Assembly (NCBI GenBank): GCA_030077755.1
Contig: JAQJZZ010000010.1
Coordinates: 5,580,001 to 5,644,000 of the forward strand
Direction: 5' to 3'
Source: Filosporella fistucella
Lineage: Eukaryota; Ascomycota; Leotiomycetes; Helotiales
DNA length: 64,000 bases
Each line of letters begins with the position of its first letter. Positions within the stretch are counted from its first letter, which is position 1. Shown here in pieces: positions 49,648 to 60,839 of this stretch. Position numbers and translations under genes: made by a program. Below the pieces are notes generated by a model. That model saw only the letters and a list, made by a program, of their open reading frames with translations. It had not been told where the DNA came from and searched no databases.

Positions 49648-52271
49648 CTTAGCCCAGTTGATGCACGGTGTTCGCTGTGGGTCTGTTGTATCGCAAGTTG
49701 TGAAAGTTGTAATTAAACAACTGGGGCCGTATCGCTTTTAGACCAAATGCGGAGTGATTGCTGGCTGATTCACGGCTAGTTGGAAGGGACGGACCCAACA
49801 GAATTCGGTGGCAGGTAGGATTTATCGATAGATATATTATCAAGGCAGGTTCTGGGGTAGTGATCCAGTGTGTGAAGGTAAAAGTTATGAATATGTGCTC
49901 GAAGTGGAACGTGTGTGGCGTGGAGGAAATTGTTGAGGCTGGAGAACAGAACCTAACGAATGAAGCTGGGCTATGAGACGTACCAAGCTGCTAGCTCGAG
50001 CGATTGTGGAGGTGATGATGTTTGCTTAGGAGATAAAATGTACAGAGGTATGAAACTAGGAACGATTGAAGGGGTTTGAAGCGCAAACTTTTTTGGAAAG
50101 AGGGATGGGGAGAGGGGAAGGGCTATTAAGTTATGTGTGGTGGATGCGCGAGAGAGAGAGAGAGAGTTTGGATTTTGCAGGGCAGTCGTCATGTCTGGCA
50201 CATTTCGTATACAGAACGCCGGCTTGCAGACGACACTCTGCTGTCACTGGCTCGAGCTGCACATCAAGCCATGCTCACCATGCCAAAAACTCACGCTTGG
50301 AAAGTTCGATACGGGCAAACCAGCAGTTTGCGACGACTCGGCAGGGTCCTTGAACCTGGCGCAGCACCACACTCCCATCACTGAGTGGCACCAACACCGA
50401 CCGATGCTGCTTTGGTGGGGGGTTTTTAAGCTGTGGAGGGTGCAGGCGTGGTGCATTCCCATCACTACTCCCTACTGTACCCAGCTATCTTACGAAGTTA
50501 CTTACCTTACCTACATTCCTACAGTGCATACTAGCTCTATCGTAGTGATTCTGCTCTGGTGGGCTTCCGCATCCACATGTCCTTGAACGCGCAAGCTCTT
50601 CCATGACTTCACAATTCTGGGGCTAATGCAGAGCCGATTCCGCTCTTCAAGGATTACAGACGACATGAGAGAATCCGAACCTATCGAGCTTGGGAAGATG
50701 GGAGGAATCTGCTGAGGTCTTGGTAGAGATCTCGAGTGCATCGAGCTCTAGTCCCTGAAGGGGTCAGGTTTATTTTTGGCCAAAGACAGACAGTCGGATG
50801 TCCTGAGATCATACTCTGTACTCCTTCCTCCCCACTCGGTCCCGTCACGCTATTACTATATCCAAAGAATTGGGTTCTCATCTGAGATGTGGATATCCTA
50901 TTGTAAGAAGCCGAGAGGTTTATCACTGTTGATCTTGTATCAGATTTGGTTGCTGCTCTACTGTGTCAAAACCAGTACCACGCACACTCTCGACTTATGT
51001 TCTATCTACGGTACCTGGTAACAGCATCACCAAGTGCAACATGCGGCACTCAAAACCTGCTGTTGTCCTGCATTTCAGGATTTTCCGATGCCAGGGTGGT
51101 TGGTGGCTTGTTATTATCTGGTACCTTAATCACCCCACCACCCGGCAGTCCTATGAGAGGAGGAAGGTTTGAGTCGGAAGTCTCGGAGGCTAAATAGTCT
51201 TCTATTGGACATAAAAAGACTCTTCGCTTGCCTAACAGTGAGCTTGGTAGTGAAGTTCCTACAGAGGTAGATGTTTCCTATAAGCTAAATTATCGATGGT
51301 TCTCCAGTATCTTCCCCGGATGATCCACCATATAATTTTCACAAACTTAGCTCGATAGCTCGGCACATCGATTTTCAAACACTCAAGACTCTCCGTCTGT
51401 TATTACCATGACCACCATCATACTATTTCAATAGGCTATTCAAATATCTGCAGGGCTGTTGAATTTGGAACTCACTTCTATGCTTTATTCCGGATGCTGT
51501 GCCCCAAATGCAACAAGATTCATGGCAAGCATGCAGTCGAGAAATGATACCTTGCATTCATCGGAAAGGATAACGCTTGATAAGTGATCGTCAAGGATAC
51601 GGATATCGGTTCGGGTGGTCCATTCTCGTGACTTCAAGGCTCCGACTCGCCGGAAGTTGCATGTTTCGTTTCAGGGCCTACTGACTCTGAGGATCCTGTG
51701 GGGCTTGTTTCCTTTTGAGTTATGTCAAGCATTGTTAAACATGAAGAGTCCAGAAGCTGGTGCATAGCATCCACAGGTAGATCTGACAAGAAAATCGACA
51801 TGGGAGTATGTGTATTTGTTGGTAGCACAACTTCGATAATACCCGTACTATATGGCCATGGTATCTTACTACAAGAAAAACAAGTGAAGCGGAATGTCAG
51901 GACGCTGCAACTTACCCAGCAACGTAATCGTATCCAGGAAGGGAATACAATTATCCAAAATCGAAACAGAAAATTCCACGACATAAAAGTGCTCAGGTGT
52001 AATTTGGTGCTGATCCATGAGAGATATCTTTTCGCTTTCTAATATTTCATTGGTTACCGCACTGACCAGCCATATGTTCTCAAAGCAGTTTTTCCAGCTC
52101 TTGCTTTCAGAGTAACTGATATCACACTCGAATCTTCCGCTTGATTGGTATTTGCTTTATTCGATTCATACCGACAAGGCTATGCTATTTTGCAGCCCAA
52201 ACCCAGTGACCGAAGAGCATCATATCATCAACCGTCGACCCCATCCATGCGACCAACTCCAAACCATCCTC
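49648..52271. other. Gene-poor stretch, 2.6 kb
   Basis: No gene supported. Includes a (GA)8 microsatellite at 50150-50166. The longest frames (for example 50137-50586 plus) overlap in several registers and show no family motif. Long upstream region of the DUF2406-like gene and 3' flank of eL33. Confidence 0.5.
50150..50166. repeat. (GA)8 microsatellite
   Basis: A perfect dinucleotide GA run in intergenic DNA about 500 bp upstream of the DUF2406-like gene. Confidence 0.85.
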
Positions 52272-52983
52272 CTATATCGAAGAGGGGTACAACATAATTC
52301 TCACGGATGCGCCGAATGACTTGGGAGGGAGGTTGCGTCTGAACTGTGCTCGTACCATTCCGGAGTTGCCTTGAGATTCTGTTAGAAACTACCTCCCATT
52401 CTTTCTTCTTCCCAACATACCATGTGGCCGAGTAACCTTGCCCCAAATAACTCTGATCTTTGATCCTCTAACCTCTTTTTGCGCACGGTAAACAAAAGCA
52501 ACCTTCTTTCCGAGGTAGAAGCTGCAAATCTGTCAGCACCTCCCCAAATCTGGGACCATCATATCAACGTACTTGGCTCCCTTGGTATCAGAAACACCCT
52601 CAATTTGGATCAAGCTTGTGCCTGGGTTGGTGTTGCGCTTGCCGCGTTGGTAGCTGATGTGGCGACCCCTATAGTACCATAATCAGTACATGTCCTTCAT
52701 CTTCTCCACAGCCGTAATCTCCATTTCCCAGAGTGTTCTTAATTGCCCCTCCTCCTAGTCCTCAAGGAAATGTTGTCGGCCGTCCGAGATTGGAATTGGA
52801 TATTACTCACTTAACATAAACTATGAAGAAGTTAGCATTTGTCAATTCAGATTTACAACAAGCAAGCCCTTCGAATCACTTCCGGCCTCTCCTTGTCGGC
52901 ATGAGAGCATCCGGGACATCCAAACAACAATTCCAGAACTTCTAGGAGGTGAACTTACGGCGGTGGCCGGCGTCTGAAGGCAT
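52272..52983 (-). CDS. RPL33: 60S ribosomal protein eL33 (L35Ae family)
   Basis: Structural protein of the large ribosomal subunit. Five exons: 52983-52959 (25 nt), 52820-52811 (10 nt), 52668-52573, 52521-52421 and 52369-52272, giving 109 aa, the normal length. The protein opens [31 protein letters not shown], then [37 protein letters not shown], and ends [11 protein letters not shown]; it is unmistakable although no single frame shows it. The 10-nt exon supplies LYV and parts of the flanking codons and has clean signals on both sides (CATAG before, GTGAGT after). Upstream by about 200 bp are a CCAAT box and a TCACGTGA element. Introns of 138 and 142 bp were inspected for C/D snoRNA boxes without a clear hit. 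Confidence 0.95.
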
Positions 52984-54555
52984 CGTGGCTGAGATCTCCC
53001 GTACTATTACTAGAACTGAGAGATTATGGCGGGTTTATCAACGACACGTCCTGGTGAAAAGACTTCGTTGAGGCGGCTTGTCGTCGAATTTGTCGTTGGT
53101 CGGTGATAATCGCGATGTGATTTTCTCATAATTCTTGTGGGAGCAGCTGCCTCGCTAAGTCTAGCGCGCCATGATCTGATTGGTTGCGTCACGTGATACC
53201 ATCACCTTTACCATCGGTGTTCTAGAAGGAAAAGAACATCGGATGTCTGAACAATTGTTGCACCAAGAAAACCTATGTTTTGAGATGGCATTCCAAGCTG
53301 GCTTTTGTTCTTACTTCCTCCACCTTTGCACTGATGACATTCTGGTTGGACTTCGATTATAATGACAATGCTGAAAGTCTCGAGCTCACGACGTGATTGG
53401 CGCTCTTCTGCACACTTCTCGCCTTTTGCCTCTAGGCTTGTTCCGCCTTCATTCATTTGCTGGTTTCTCTCTTACAGATTCGTAAAAGCGATGACAGAGC
53501 ACACAGCACCGCACATCGCAGCTGGAGAAAGCAACTCCAGCACATCCTCTAACTCCGGATTGAGGTTTGAAGGTCTCAGACTGCTCTCAAGATGGAGGTC
53601 GCAAAAGAAGGAAAGAAAGAAAGAAACGTGCGGTGTGTTGTGCTTCTGGTCACCACTCGACATCCCTGGCTTTGCGAGGAGAAATACGATTCAGTACATT
53701 GAAGTCTCTGCTTCAGAAATTCATTCGCCCTATGAGGCATTTGAGACGTCAGTGGGACAGGGTAAAGAGACTCCGGAGATCCCATATCGCATCCATTCCA
53801 ACCCACCCTCACTCTCATTTGCACAACAAGCCAATCCATCCCACCTCATTCTTACACGATCATATCATGGATATTCTCGAAGAAAGGCTGAGATCGAGAC
53901 GAGTCGATTTAGACTCTTCAGTGGTTCTCGCGCCCCGTTGCTGAGTGGTGATTAGTAGACAGTCACACCAACGCATCCTGCTTTATAATCTGCCAGTGAC
54001 TTAGTGACCTCAATCCAGAGTTTTGCCGTGAAAGAATGGGGAGGAGGTGGAGTGGATAAAAGCCTGACGGTAGGTATGGAGGAGGTATTGCGAAGGGACC
54101 TGTCTATCTATCTGACTACGGACTTGAATCGGCCGGACTTGGTTGACGATGTGCTGGTGGCTTTGGTTCCCATGATCGAATTCCACATTGTAGTAATATT
54201 GTGATTGTTCACCTAAACTGAAATCACTTGAGACTGCGACATTGCCCAAATTCGCAACATCTCCAGCCGGACTTGTTACTCTTTAACTAAATCCTCCAAA
54301 CACCGAGGGGCGCCTCTTTGCGAGACGTGCATGAGAACAGCGTCGGAGCGCATTTTAGAGTGAAGTAATTCCGTGTCTACCGCCGCTTCGACCCCGCCGT
54401 AGCTTGGATTTTATCAACCTGCTCCTGCTCAACATTTTCTCGAGCTTCGACTTCACCACCGCCACCCTCGAAAAACACTTCATATTCCTTCCCATTACAT
54501 ATCCTGCGTTCGACATTCCAACCTCACCTTTGACAGACCCGACAGACCCGCCGAA
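52984..54555. promoter_or_regulatory. Divergent region between RPL33 and G6PDH
   Basis: 1.57 kb between divergent starts. It contains the CCAAT/TCACGTGA pair at 53180-53197. Overlapping frames around 53362-53955 have no motif and are judged spurious. Just before the G6PDH ATG the 9-mer GACAGACCC is duplicated. Confidence 0.45.
53180..53197 (-). promoter_or_regulatory. CCAAT box next to TCACGTGA (CDEI-like)
   Basis: Reading toward RPL33 the order is ATCACGTGACGCAACCAAT. TCACGTGA (53190-53197) matches the Cbf1/CDEI core and CCAAT (53180-53184) matches the HAP complex site, about 200 bp before the ATG. Motif match only. Confidence 0.45.
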
Positions 54556-56504
54556 ATGGCTGACACTATGATCAAGCCTGAAGAGGCTCACAACGCTGGG
54601 TGAGTGTCTTATTTTCCCGTCGAAATACGTCACTCGAAGCCAGCGCCTGCCCATCAACAGCTGTCGCATCAGGATATCAACAATCCAAATACCTGCAAAT
54701 TCCCTGCAGAGCTGCAGAGTGGGCATGCGGTGCCACGACAAGATTTCCGCCGCTCAATTGCGTTCAAGGCTTGAAACCATTTGCTAACAAATTCTACCCC
54801 ACTAGGTCGATTGAATTGAAGGATAACACAGTCATTGTTGTATTGGGTGCATCTGGTGACCTTGCAAAGAAAAAGACTGTGAGGGCATCTGTTTCAATGT
54901 GTTTTGGACATCATTAATGTGTGTTTGCGAATAGTTCCCAGCTTTGTTTGGTCTCGTAAGTCAACGATTGATTTGCAATCTCGACCCCACTAACCCCGAT
55001 AGTACCGCAATCAATTCCTTCCAAAAGATGTCAAAATCATTGGATATGCACGAACCAAGATGGACCACGAGGAGTATCTCAAGCGGGTAAAATCATATAT
55101 CAAGACCCCAACCAAGGATATGGAACAACAGCTACAGGAGTTTTGTGATATCTGCACATATGTGTCTGGACAGTATGATAAAGACGAATCATTTGTCGAG
55201 TTACGGAAACACCTCGAGGACCTCGAGAAGGGAAGAAAGGAGTCTAACCGCATTTTTTACATGGCCCTTCCACCAAGTGTCTTCACTACCGTCTCACAAC
55301 ACCTCAAAAAGAACTGCTATCCAAAGAACGGAATCGCGAGAATCATCGTAGGTTATCCACCACGTTTAAAAGCGGCAATCTAACAAGGTCTCCAGGTCGA
55401 GAAGCCATTCGGTAAGGATCTTGCCAGTTCCCGGGAGTTGCAGAAGGCTCTGGAGCCAAACTGGAATGAAGAGGAGATTTTCCGTATTGATCATTACCTT
55501 GGAAAGGAGATGGTCAAGAATATTTTGATCTTGAGATTTGGTAACGAATTCTTTGGTGCCACCTGGAACAGAAACCATATCGACAACGTTCAGATATCTT
55601 TCAAGGAGCCATTCGGAACTGAGGGGCGTGGTGGATACTTTGATGAATTTGGTATCATTCGAGATGTTATGCAAAATCATCTTCTCCAGGTCCTTACTCT
55701 TCTCGCTATGGAGAGACCAATCTCTTTCTCCGCGGAGGATGTTCGGGACGAGAAGGTCCGGGTATTGCGAGGAATTCCAGCAATTGAGCCAAAGAATGTT
55801 ATCATCGGGCAATATGGCAAATCTTTGGACGGAAACAAGCCATCATACAAGGAGGACGATACCGTGCCAAAGGATTCCAGGTGTCCTACCTTCTGTGCTA
55901 TGGTTGCATTCATCAAGAATGAGAGATGGGATGGTGTACCATTCATTCTAAAGGCAGGAAAGGCTCTGAACGAGCAAAAGACCGAAATCCGAATCCAATT
56001 CAAGGACGTCACATCCGGTATCTTCAAGGACATTCCACGAAATGAGCTCGTCATGCGTATCCAACCCAACGAGAGTGTCTACATCAAGATGAACTCGAAA
56101 TTGCCAGGTTTGAGCATGCAGACAGTTGTTACTGAGCTTGATTTGACCTACAGACGCCGCTTCTCCGATCTCAAGATCCCAGAAGCCTATGAATCCCTTA
56201 TTCTCGATGCCCTGAAGGGTGACCACTCCAACTTTGTCCGTGATGATGAATTAGATGCCAGTTGGAGAATTTTCACACCATTGCTCCACTATCTGGAAGA
56301 TAACAAGGAGATCATCCCAATGGAGTACCCATATGGTATGGATTTCTCTCAAATCTCTGAGCTCTGAGCGCGTACTAATGAATATATCTAGGATCGCGCG
56401 GACCTGCAGTTCTTGATGATTTCACTTCTTCTTACGGTTACAAATTCAGCGACGCTGCTGGATACCAATGGCCCACCACTCAGACTGCACCAAACAAGTT
56501 GTAA
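54556..56504 (+). CDS. ZWF1: Glucose-6-phosphate 1-dehydrogenase
   Basis: First enzyme of the oxidative pentose phosphate pathway, making NADPH; cytosolic. Six exons: 54556-54599, 54806-54878, 54935-54955, 55003-55347, 55396-56335 and 56392-56504, giving 511 aa. The NADP-binding motif VVLGASGDLAKKKT (~26-39) is followed by FPALFGL, which is coded entirely by a 21-nt exon. Further motifs are IIGYARTKM, then VEKPFGKDLASS, the active-site RIDHYLGKEMV (~191-201), the substrate-binding region, and the usual C-terminus ending TAPNKL. The final intron donor follows YPYG; without it the frame stops at FSQISEL. Length and motifs match fungal gsdA proteins. Divergent from RPL33. Confidence 0.96.
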
Positions 56505-58045
56505 GTATACACTGCATCTAGAGCGCTATAAAGGGAACAGGATAGATAGAAAGAATTCATGTTAAGACTTTGCTTCCCCTAGCTGATGGGCAACGCATCT
56601 GCCGAATTCCCAATCTTCAAAACATCATGAGAATTCAACATACATTGTCCTGGTCACAGCACTCACGGACTCAAATTTCCTAATCATCTCTCTTGTTGCT
56701 ACGATGCGGGCGTCGCAAAAACTGGTCTGGCTGGAAGGGTGGAACACTGAACGAGTGGTGCGGCATGTCTAATTGATGAGCGAATTAATGCATGGAATTG
56801 CTTCGAGTCATAGTTGTGACTCTTGCTACCGTTTCTTGTGCCCGTGTGCTAAACGATTTGATTATGGTTTCTACTTGCTTATGAGCCTCTGATAAGATGT
56901 GCTACCTATTCATTTGGGTAGCAGTATCACAAGTGAAAAAACTCGACGATAAAGCAGTTCCTATCACCACTTCGATATCAACAATGTGGGTTATGTTCAA
57001 AGGTGGTTTGGTAACTGCATAATATCTTGCTTTGATGTCACGTCATTCTGGATTTTAAGATGCATTCTCAAACGCGAATCATGTCAGTAACTGGAAGAAC
57101 CATGAATCAAGCTAGTACTGGAGTTTTAATGTCGACAGTTATACAACCTCCACACAGTCTGATATGACCTAGAAATTCAGAAGCAATTTGAGAGCAGGGT
57201 CAGCAGGTCTCAGATTCTTGATACATCTCCCTGTCATTTCCATCTAGTTTCCTGATCTAGTTGCAGTTACTGTAGCCGTCGCACTGTGGCCTAGGTCAAG
57301 TTCTACACGAAGGAGAAAGGCCGCTCTGGAGAAGAAGCTTCTGTAGGATTTCATACTTTTCTGGAGTAAAAATATCTCTAGAGGTGTCTAGAAAATCCAA
57401 CACATCCTCATAAACTTTGATATCCGAGAACCTTCTCTAAAGTGATATGACTGAAGCATCTCATAATGATCGAGGTGAGTCTCCAAGTCTCGGCCCTCAT
57501 AGTAATACAGGCGCACACACACAATTCCCAAATTTTCAGAATCACCTATACATATAATCAAATAGCCAGTTTTTCATCTAAGCGGAAGGTGCCTCTCCCC
57601 TGGTGGAGTGGTCAAGTCAAACTGCGAGGAGGAAACAGAGACTTTGGCCAACAATCACGACCCCGAGTTCGATCCCAAAAACAGAGAAAAAATTAAGCAG
57701 AAACAACCAACCGAACGAACGAACGAGAAATGATTCACCATATTCGCGACTTTAAAAAACTGGTCTGGACAGTTTTTCCTAGGTTTCCCCATTTCGAAAG
57801 GGATTCTGAAGTTTTGCTATTTTCATTTTCATTTTGGTTCTTAAATTTTTAGGAGTTTTTTCGGGCTCGGAAAGAGAGAGACCTTCATTGATCAAGCTCA
57901 GAAGGTTAATGAAGAGAATTCAAATCTATTTTGCGATAACATGCCTATTTTTATCTACCCTCATTACCTCACCTCCTTCTCGCCACTTCTAAAATTCTAT
58001 AATCTTTCCCACACCAATGCCTGCCCTATCCAAAATTAGGAATCT
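56505..58045. other. Convergent spacer after G6PDH
   Basis: 1.54 kb of A/T-rich sequence between two 3' ends. The only structure I see is the Pol III-box element at 57590-57730 (separate entry). Confidence 0.5.
57590..57730 (+). repeat. Possible tRNA-derived SINE relic
   Basis: TGGTGGAGTGG (57601-57611) fits the Pol III A box TRGYNNANNNG and GTTCGATCC (57667-57675) fits the B box GWTCRANNC. The cloverleaf does not close: the T stem and acceptor stem do not pair, so it is not a working tRNA. Downstream is A-rich sequence ending in a GAAC short repeat (CCGAACGAACGAACGAG), the kind of tail many tRNA-derived SINEs have. Single copy in this window, so the call is speculative. Confidence 0.3.
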
Positions 58046-59786
58046 CTAAACAATAATTCTCCACCCCCATCCAGCCTTGCACACCCTCGCTGCTGCTTGT
58101 AATATAACACCTAACATCATACTAGAGCCCGCGTACATTTGAGCATACAAGTAGTTTCCTGAATCAGCGGTGATAAGTGCTCCTGCTAGTGGTTGTCCGA
58201 TAAGTAATGCGAAGGCCGTGACTGTGAATACCATTCCCATTCGAACGCCCATTTTAGACAGATCGGTCGTCAGACTCCCAAGAGAAGGAGGGAACATTCC
58301 TTGTGCGGCTGCCATTATGAAGCCGTAGAATACTGGGTGTCTGTTAGAGTGCGTATTGCTTTAGGGTAAGGCGGGGCAATGTACCATCGAAGATTAATAC
58401 GGAGTTTGGGGTTGTTACGAAGGGCCAGCAGAAAAGGATTATTGCTGATATGAATGTGAGTGGGATCATGAGATTTAGAGGACCAAAACGAGCGGCCAGA
58501 ACTGAATTTGTTAGTTTATTACGCTATCTATGGAGACGGGAATGTGATTACATGCTGGCAATACACGTCCTGCTATACCAACTCCGTTAATGATGAGGAT
58601 GAGCGAGGCAGATGATTTGGCATCGATTCCAACGATGTTCTTGCCATAGGAACCAAGCTTGTCCGTTTAGCTGAGAGAGCCAGATAGAGAGCTGGAAGAA
58701 ACATACATAAAACACTGGAACCCACATTCCAAGGAAAGTGAAGAACATGCCCGAGGCAAAGAAGGCGTAGGAAGGCTCGAGAAACGCCCTCCATTCTACT
58801 AGGCGCCCTGGGGTCTGGGAGGCGAGTCAGTATTAATCTTACGTACAAATCCAGCTCCTGAATCATCCTATTCCCTTAAACAACATACAATTTTCCGGTC
58901 TTCAACGGCCAGCAAAACGCAAAGGCGCAAAACTCACCCTCTTGATTCCTCTCTCCTTCATCAAAAAGTTCATTGGCACAAGTCCAACCATAGCCACCAG
59001 CCCACAGATCCTCATCGCCCACCCAAAGCCCAGTCTCGGCACACAATTCTGCAAAATAGCAGCAAACACCAATCCTCCGACTGAATTCCCAATCGCTACT
59101 ACGGCCAACGCAAGACTTCTCTTCTTCGCAAAATACGTGCCAACGATACTCATGCTAGGACAGAACACCATTCCGCCGCCGAGGCCGATACACACGCTTT
59201 GGCTGAGGAGAACATGGTAGTAAGAGGTACTGAAGGATAGGCCGAGAAAACCGATTAGATTTAGAACTGTGCCTGCGAAAAGGAGTTGTCGGAAATAGCC
59301 AGCGTCTGTGAGGCGGCCCGAGAGGAAGGAGATGAAAAGGAGGAGAAAAGCTTGGAGAGAGCCTATCCAGGATATTGTGGAAGGCGGGAGATTGAGTGTT
59401 GAGACGTAATGTGCTTGAAGAACGCCGTAGGCGTTTAGGAAACCAAAGGTATTGAAGCCTGCGAGATGGGACATGAGTACTATTACCCAAGCTCTGACAC
59501 CACCATCTGGTGGTGGAGAAGTGCTCGTTCCATTTGGAGATGGCTTGAATAGTCTGACAAAAAAGTTTTGCTTTGGGGCGCTATGATGGCTGCTATAATT
59601 TGTATTTCGACTGGTGAATGGAAGAATCTGTGAAGTTTGTAGCGAGAGTCTAGAATCTCCTTGCTCGTTTGTGGTCGTCTCCTTTCCCCCTTGCCCCTTT
59701 TCCTCAACCGAGGCGATCTCCTCTCTTACTATAGGGCTGACATGCATGTCCAATTGATATCCAAACAGCTCAGGTAATGATAGCAT
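58046..59786 (-). CDS. MFS transporter, monocarboxylate-porter (MCH) type
   Basis: Membrane carrier of the major facilitator superfamily; substrate unknown (relatives include monocarboxylate and riboflavin carriers). Five exons: 59786-58938, 58814-58707, 58657-58552, 58501-58385 and 58332-58046, giving 488 aa. A polar N-terminus of ~95 residues leads into PDGGVRAWVIVLMSHLAGF, the hallmark of the MCT-like family at TM1. Then follow FISFLSGRLTDAGY (loop 2-3 signature), GLGGGMVFCPSMSIVGTYFAKKRSLALAVVA, and after a charged central loop GMFFTFLGMWVPVFY, GVGIAGRVLPA and GQPLAGALI. About 12 membrane segments. The start could be 59786 or 59747 (MHVSPIVREE); the upstream frame starts only at TTG. It may act in the plasma membrane. 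Confidence 0.88.
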
Positions 59787-60839
59787 AAACTTGGAATCAC
59801 GACATTTTATCCACGAGATACACAATTATTGAGATAATTGAGATACCCCACCTTTGCCCGATAAAATCTCATGAAAGTCGGATACGGGTGGGGCGAAAAT
59901 GGAGTTCTTCACCTCCTCTCTTGTCCGCTCGATAGAAGAGCCGCAGATGTGCCGTGTAAGCATTGGACGCTTTGTGAGATAAGCATATAACATACTTTAT
60001 GCTTTTGCGGATAGAAATCCCAGCAAATGTATCGATATGCACTGAGAGCGATATCAGGAGTGTTTTAGACCGCTAATCGGCATTACTCCACATCGGATGT
60101 GGGCAGGTCGGGTATAACGGCATCTTGACCTAGCATCTTCAAGCCTCCTGCTAAACTCCTCATCATATCCATCAATTCGCTTACTCTGTCATTCTTGCCT
60201 ACCATAGAATGATTTAGTGACTGTCTCCGAATTTTTAGGAAGCTCAATTTAGCACGTCAAAATTGGCAGACACTGTTAAGCTTATTTCTTAATTCGTTCT
60301 TCATCTCGTAACTTGATCCAGTCTACTAGCTGGCCACTTATGTTACAAGCTCCCTTAAAAACAGGGTATGATTGCGCCTCAAGCGCCAAACAAAAACGTA
60401 TTCCATGTTCTCATGTCCAAAAGACGTACTATAACTGCAATCCCAAATCTGAAAAGTGGAGACAAAAGGGACATATGTGCAAAAAAGGGCAAATGCAATT
60501 GCAATGCGCAACGGTGCTGCAATCAATGAGTAAGCCCCAACGCCGAGCATAGAATCCGGATTCCAGTAGTTCTGCCTCCGGGTTGATTGATCTGTCAAAC
60601 ACTGCTTGGCGTGGCTGGTGAACAAAGCTTAACGGGTGTTGAGGGTAAATAATGTGCATTACTTCAGCAGCTTGATGTAGGTACCGTCTGGCCAGTCAAA
60701 GGACATTTGTGGTAGTTATAAGATGGTAGCTGGAACAGGGAGCAGGGAGCAATCTGGTGTGTTGTATATATTTTTCCAAGAGAGCGTCAGATTTCCGAGT
60801 TTTGTGTTGAGACCCTTGGAAAACCTCACATCCTCTAAA
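59787..60839. other. Spacer upstream of the MFS gene
   Basis: About 1 kb between two minus-strand genes. No gene-like frame with a motif; probably MFS promoter and 3' flank of the BAH gene. Confidence 0.5.

Noticed and set aside
50137..50586. 149-codon plus-strand frame next to the GA microsatellite
   Set aside because: Begins inside the GA repeat, has odd composition and competes with two other frames.
52669..52958. C/D box snoRNA in RPL33 introns
   Set aside because: No adequate C box (RTGATGA) with a matching D box was found in either of the two longer introns.
53362..53955. 197-codon plus-strand frame upstream of G6PDH
   Set aside because: Overlapping frames in other registers are nearly as long, no family motif is visible, and no splice extension improves it.
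57594..57690. Functional tRNA gene
   Set aside because: A and B boxes match, but the T stem and acceptor stem do not pair; kept only as a SINE-like relic.
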